Positions 63,503-64,000 of a stretch of 64,000 bases of DNA are shown here, piece by piece; the stretch's first letter is position 1, and the number at the start of each line of letters is the position of its first letter. The translations under genes and the position numbers were made by a program. This DNA is from Perca fluviatilis (taxonomy: Eukaryota > Chordata > Actinopteri > Perciformes > Percidae). The stretch is taken from positions 12,137,597-12,201,596 of the forward strand of contig NC_053120.1 in the NCBI RefSeq assembly GCF_010015445.1, in the 5' to 3' direction. The notes under the pieces were generated by a model, which was given only the letters and a program-made list of their open reading frames with translations, searched no databases and was not told where the DNA came from.

Positions 63503-64000
63503 ACCGGTTTCTGTATGTTAACAAGGGGGCCTGGCTCGCCACTGAGTCACCCATTCCTCCACACTTTCACATTTTTGCTATCCACACTCAGCCCACAACC
63601 ATCACCACCTGTCTTCCTCTCCCACACCTCCCAGCTTGTTAGGTTCCACCTTGGCAGCAAGTATGCACATGTCCAGGTTGTGTTGGTGCTGCAGTACATG
63701 TACGCATAATTCAGCCCTGCTGGACATTAAATAGTGGTAGTGTCCATCACTCAGCAGACAATGTACACGTTCACCCCAATATGTAATAGTTCTTAACGTT
63801 TTTCATTTTCAGAACAAGGAAATAAATGCCCATAACTTACTTACAAATGCCTACAGAGAAACATTTGACATTACCCTTTCTTCACGAGACTTAGACGGTA
63901 GCGATACCACACTCACATTTGCTTTTTACTATTACTTTACTATTCCTATTTCTATAGTGTTTACAATGTAGTCAGTTCACTCTTATAAAGAAAGCAGAAA

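Overview
The window looks like nuclear DNA from a teleost fish, probably a percomorph. The evidence is long (CA)n/(GT)n microsatellites, a tRNA-derived SINE, a decayed Tc1-like transposon, LINE 3' fragments and many hAT- or Harbinger-like MITEs. Coding density is extremely low. Nearly all long open frames on both strands are dipeptide readings of microsatellites (Cys-Val, Thr-His, Tyr-Ile) or chance frames in non-coding DNA.

The only host gene I can support is the 5' end of a low-density-lipoprotein-receptor family gene on the + strand, best matched to lrp8 (apoer2). Exon 1 (32080-32146) holds the start codon and signal peptide. Exon 2 (33526-33651) encodes the first LDL-receptor class A repeat. 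Both have canonical splice sites and fit the family's phase-1 pattern. Everything after 33652 appears to be a first part of intron 2 more than 30 kb long, because I could not find the next class A exon.

Layout: 1-263 is homopolymer-rich sequence that looks like a contig end or poor consensus. From 264 to about 31.8 kb is gene-poor upstream DNA. It holds a LINE 3' end (3.2 kb), three copies of a fold-back element (5.6, 14.0 and 27.7 kb), a three-level nested insertion (14.0-15.7 kb), a SINE (17.3 kb), a hammerhead-like motif (22.0 kb), a polypyrimidine tract (23.1 kb), a broken Tc1-like element (25.6 kb), a MITE with an internal tandem duplication (28.2 kb) and a TIR-bounded block filled with CA-rich minisatellite (29.4-30.5 kb). 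From 31.8 to 33.65 kb lies the lrp8 promoter/5'UTR, exon 1, intron 1 and exon 2. From 33.65 to 64 kb is intronic sequence with further MITEs (36.3, 41.7, 42.8, 45.4, 48.4, 50.9 and 52.3 kb), a near-perfect 64-nt hairpin (40.1 kb) next to a second SINE copy, and about a dozen large microsatellites.

I found no CRISPR array, no operon-like or defence system and no functional structural RNA gene. The most unusual items are the perfect-arm hairpin, the nested transposons, the degenerate hammerhead-like motif, the transposon ends replaced by microsatellite, and the overlapping upstream ORF and GAT codon run in lrp8. Family names for MITEs rest on terminal sequences and target-site duplications read by eye, not on a repeat-library search.
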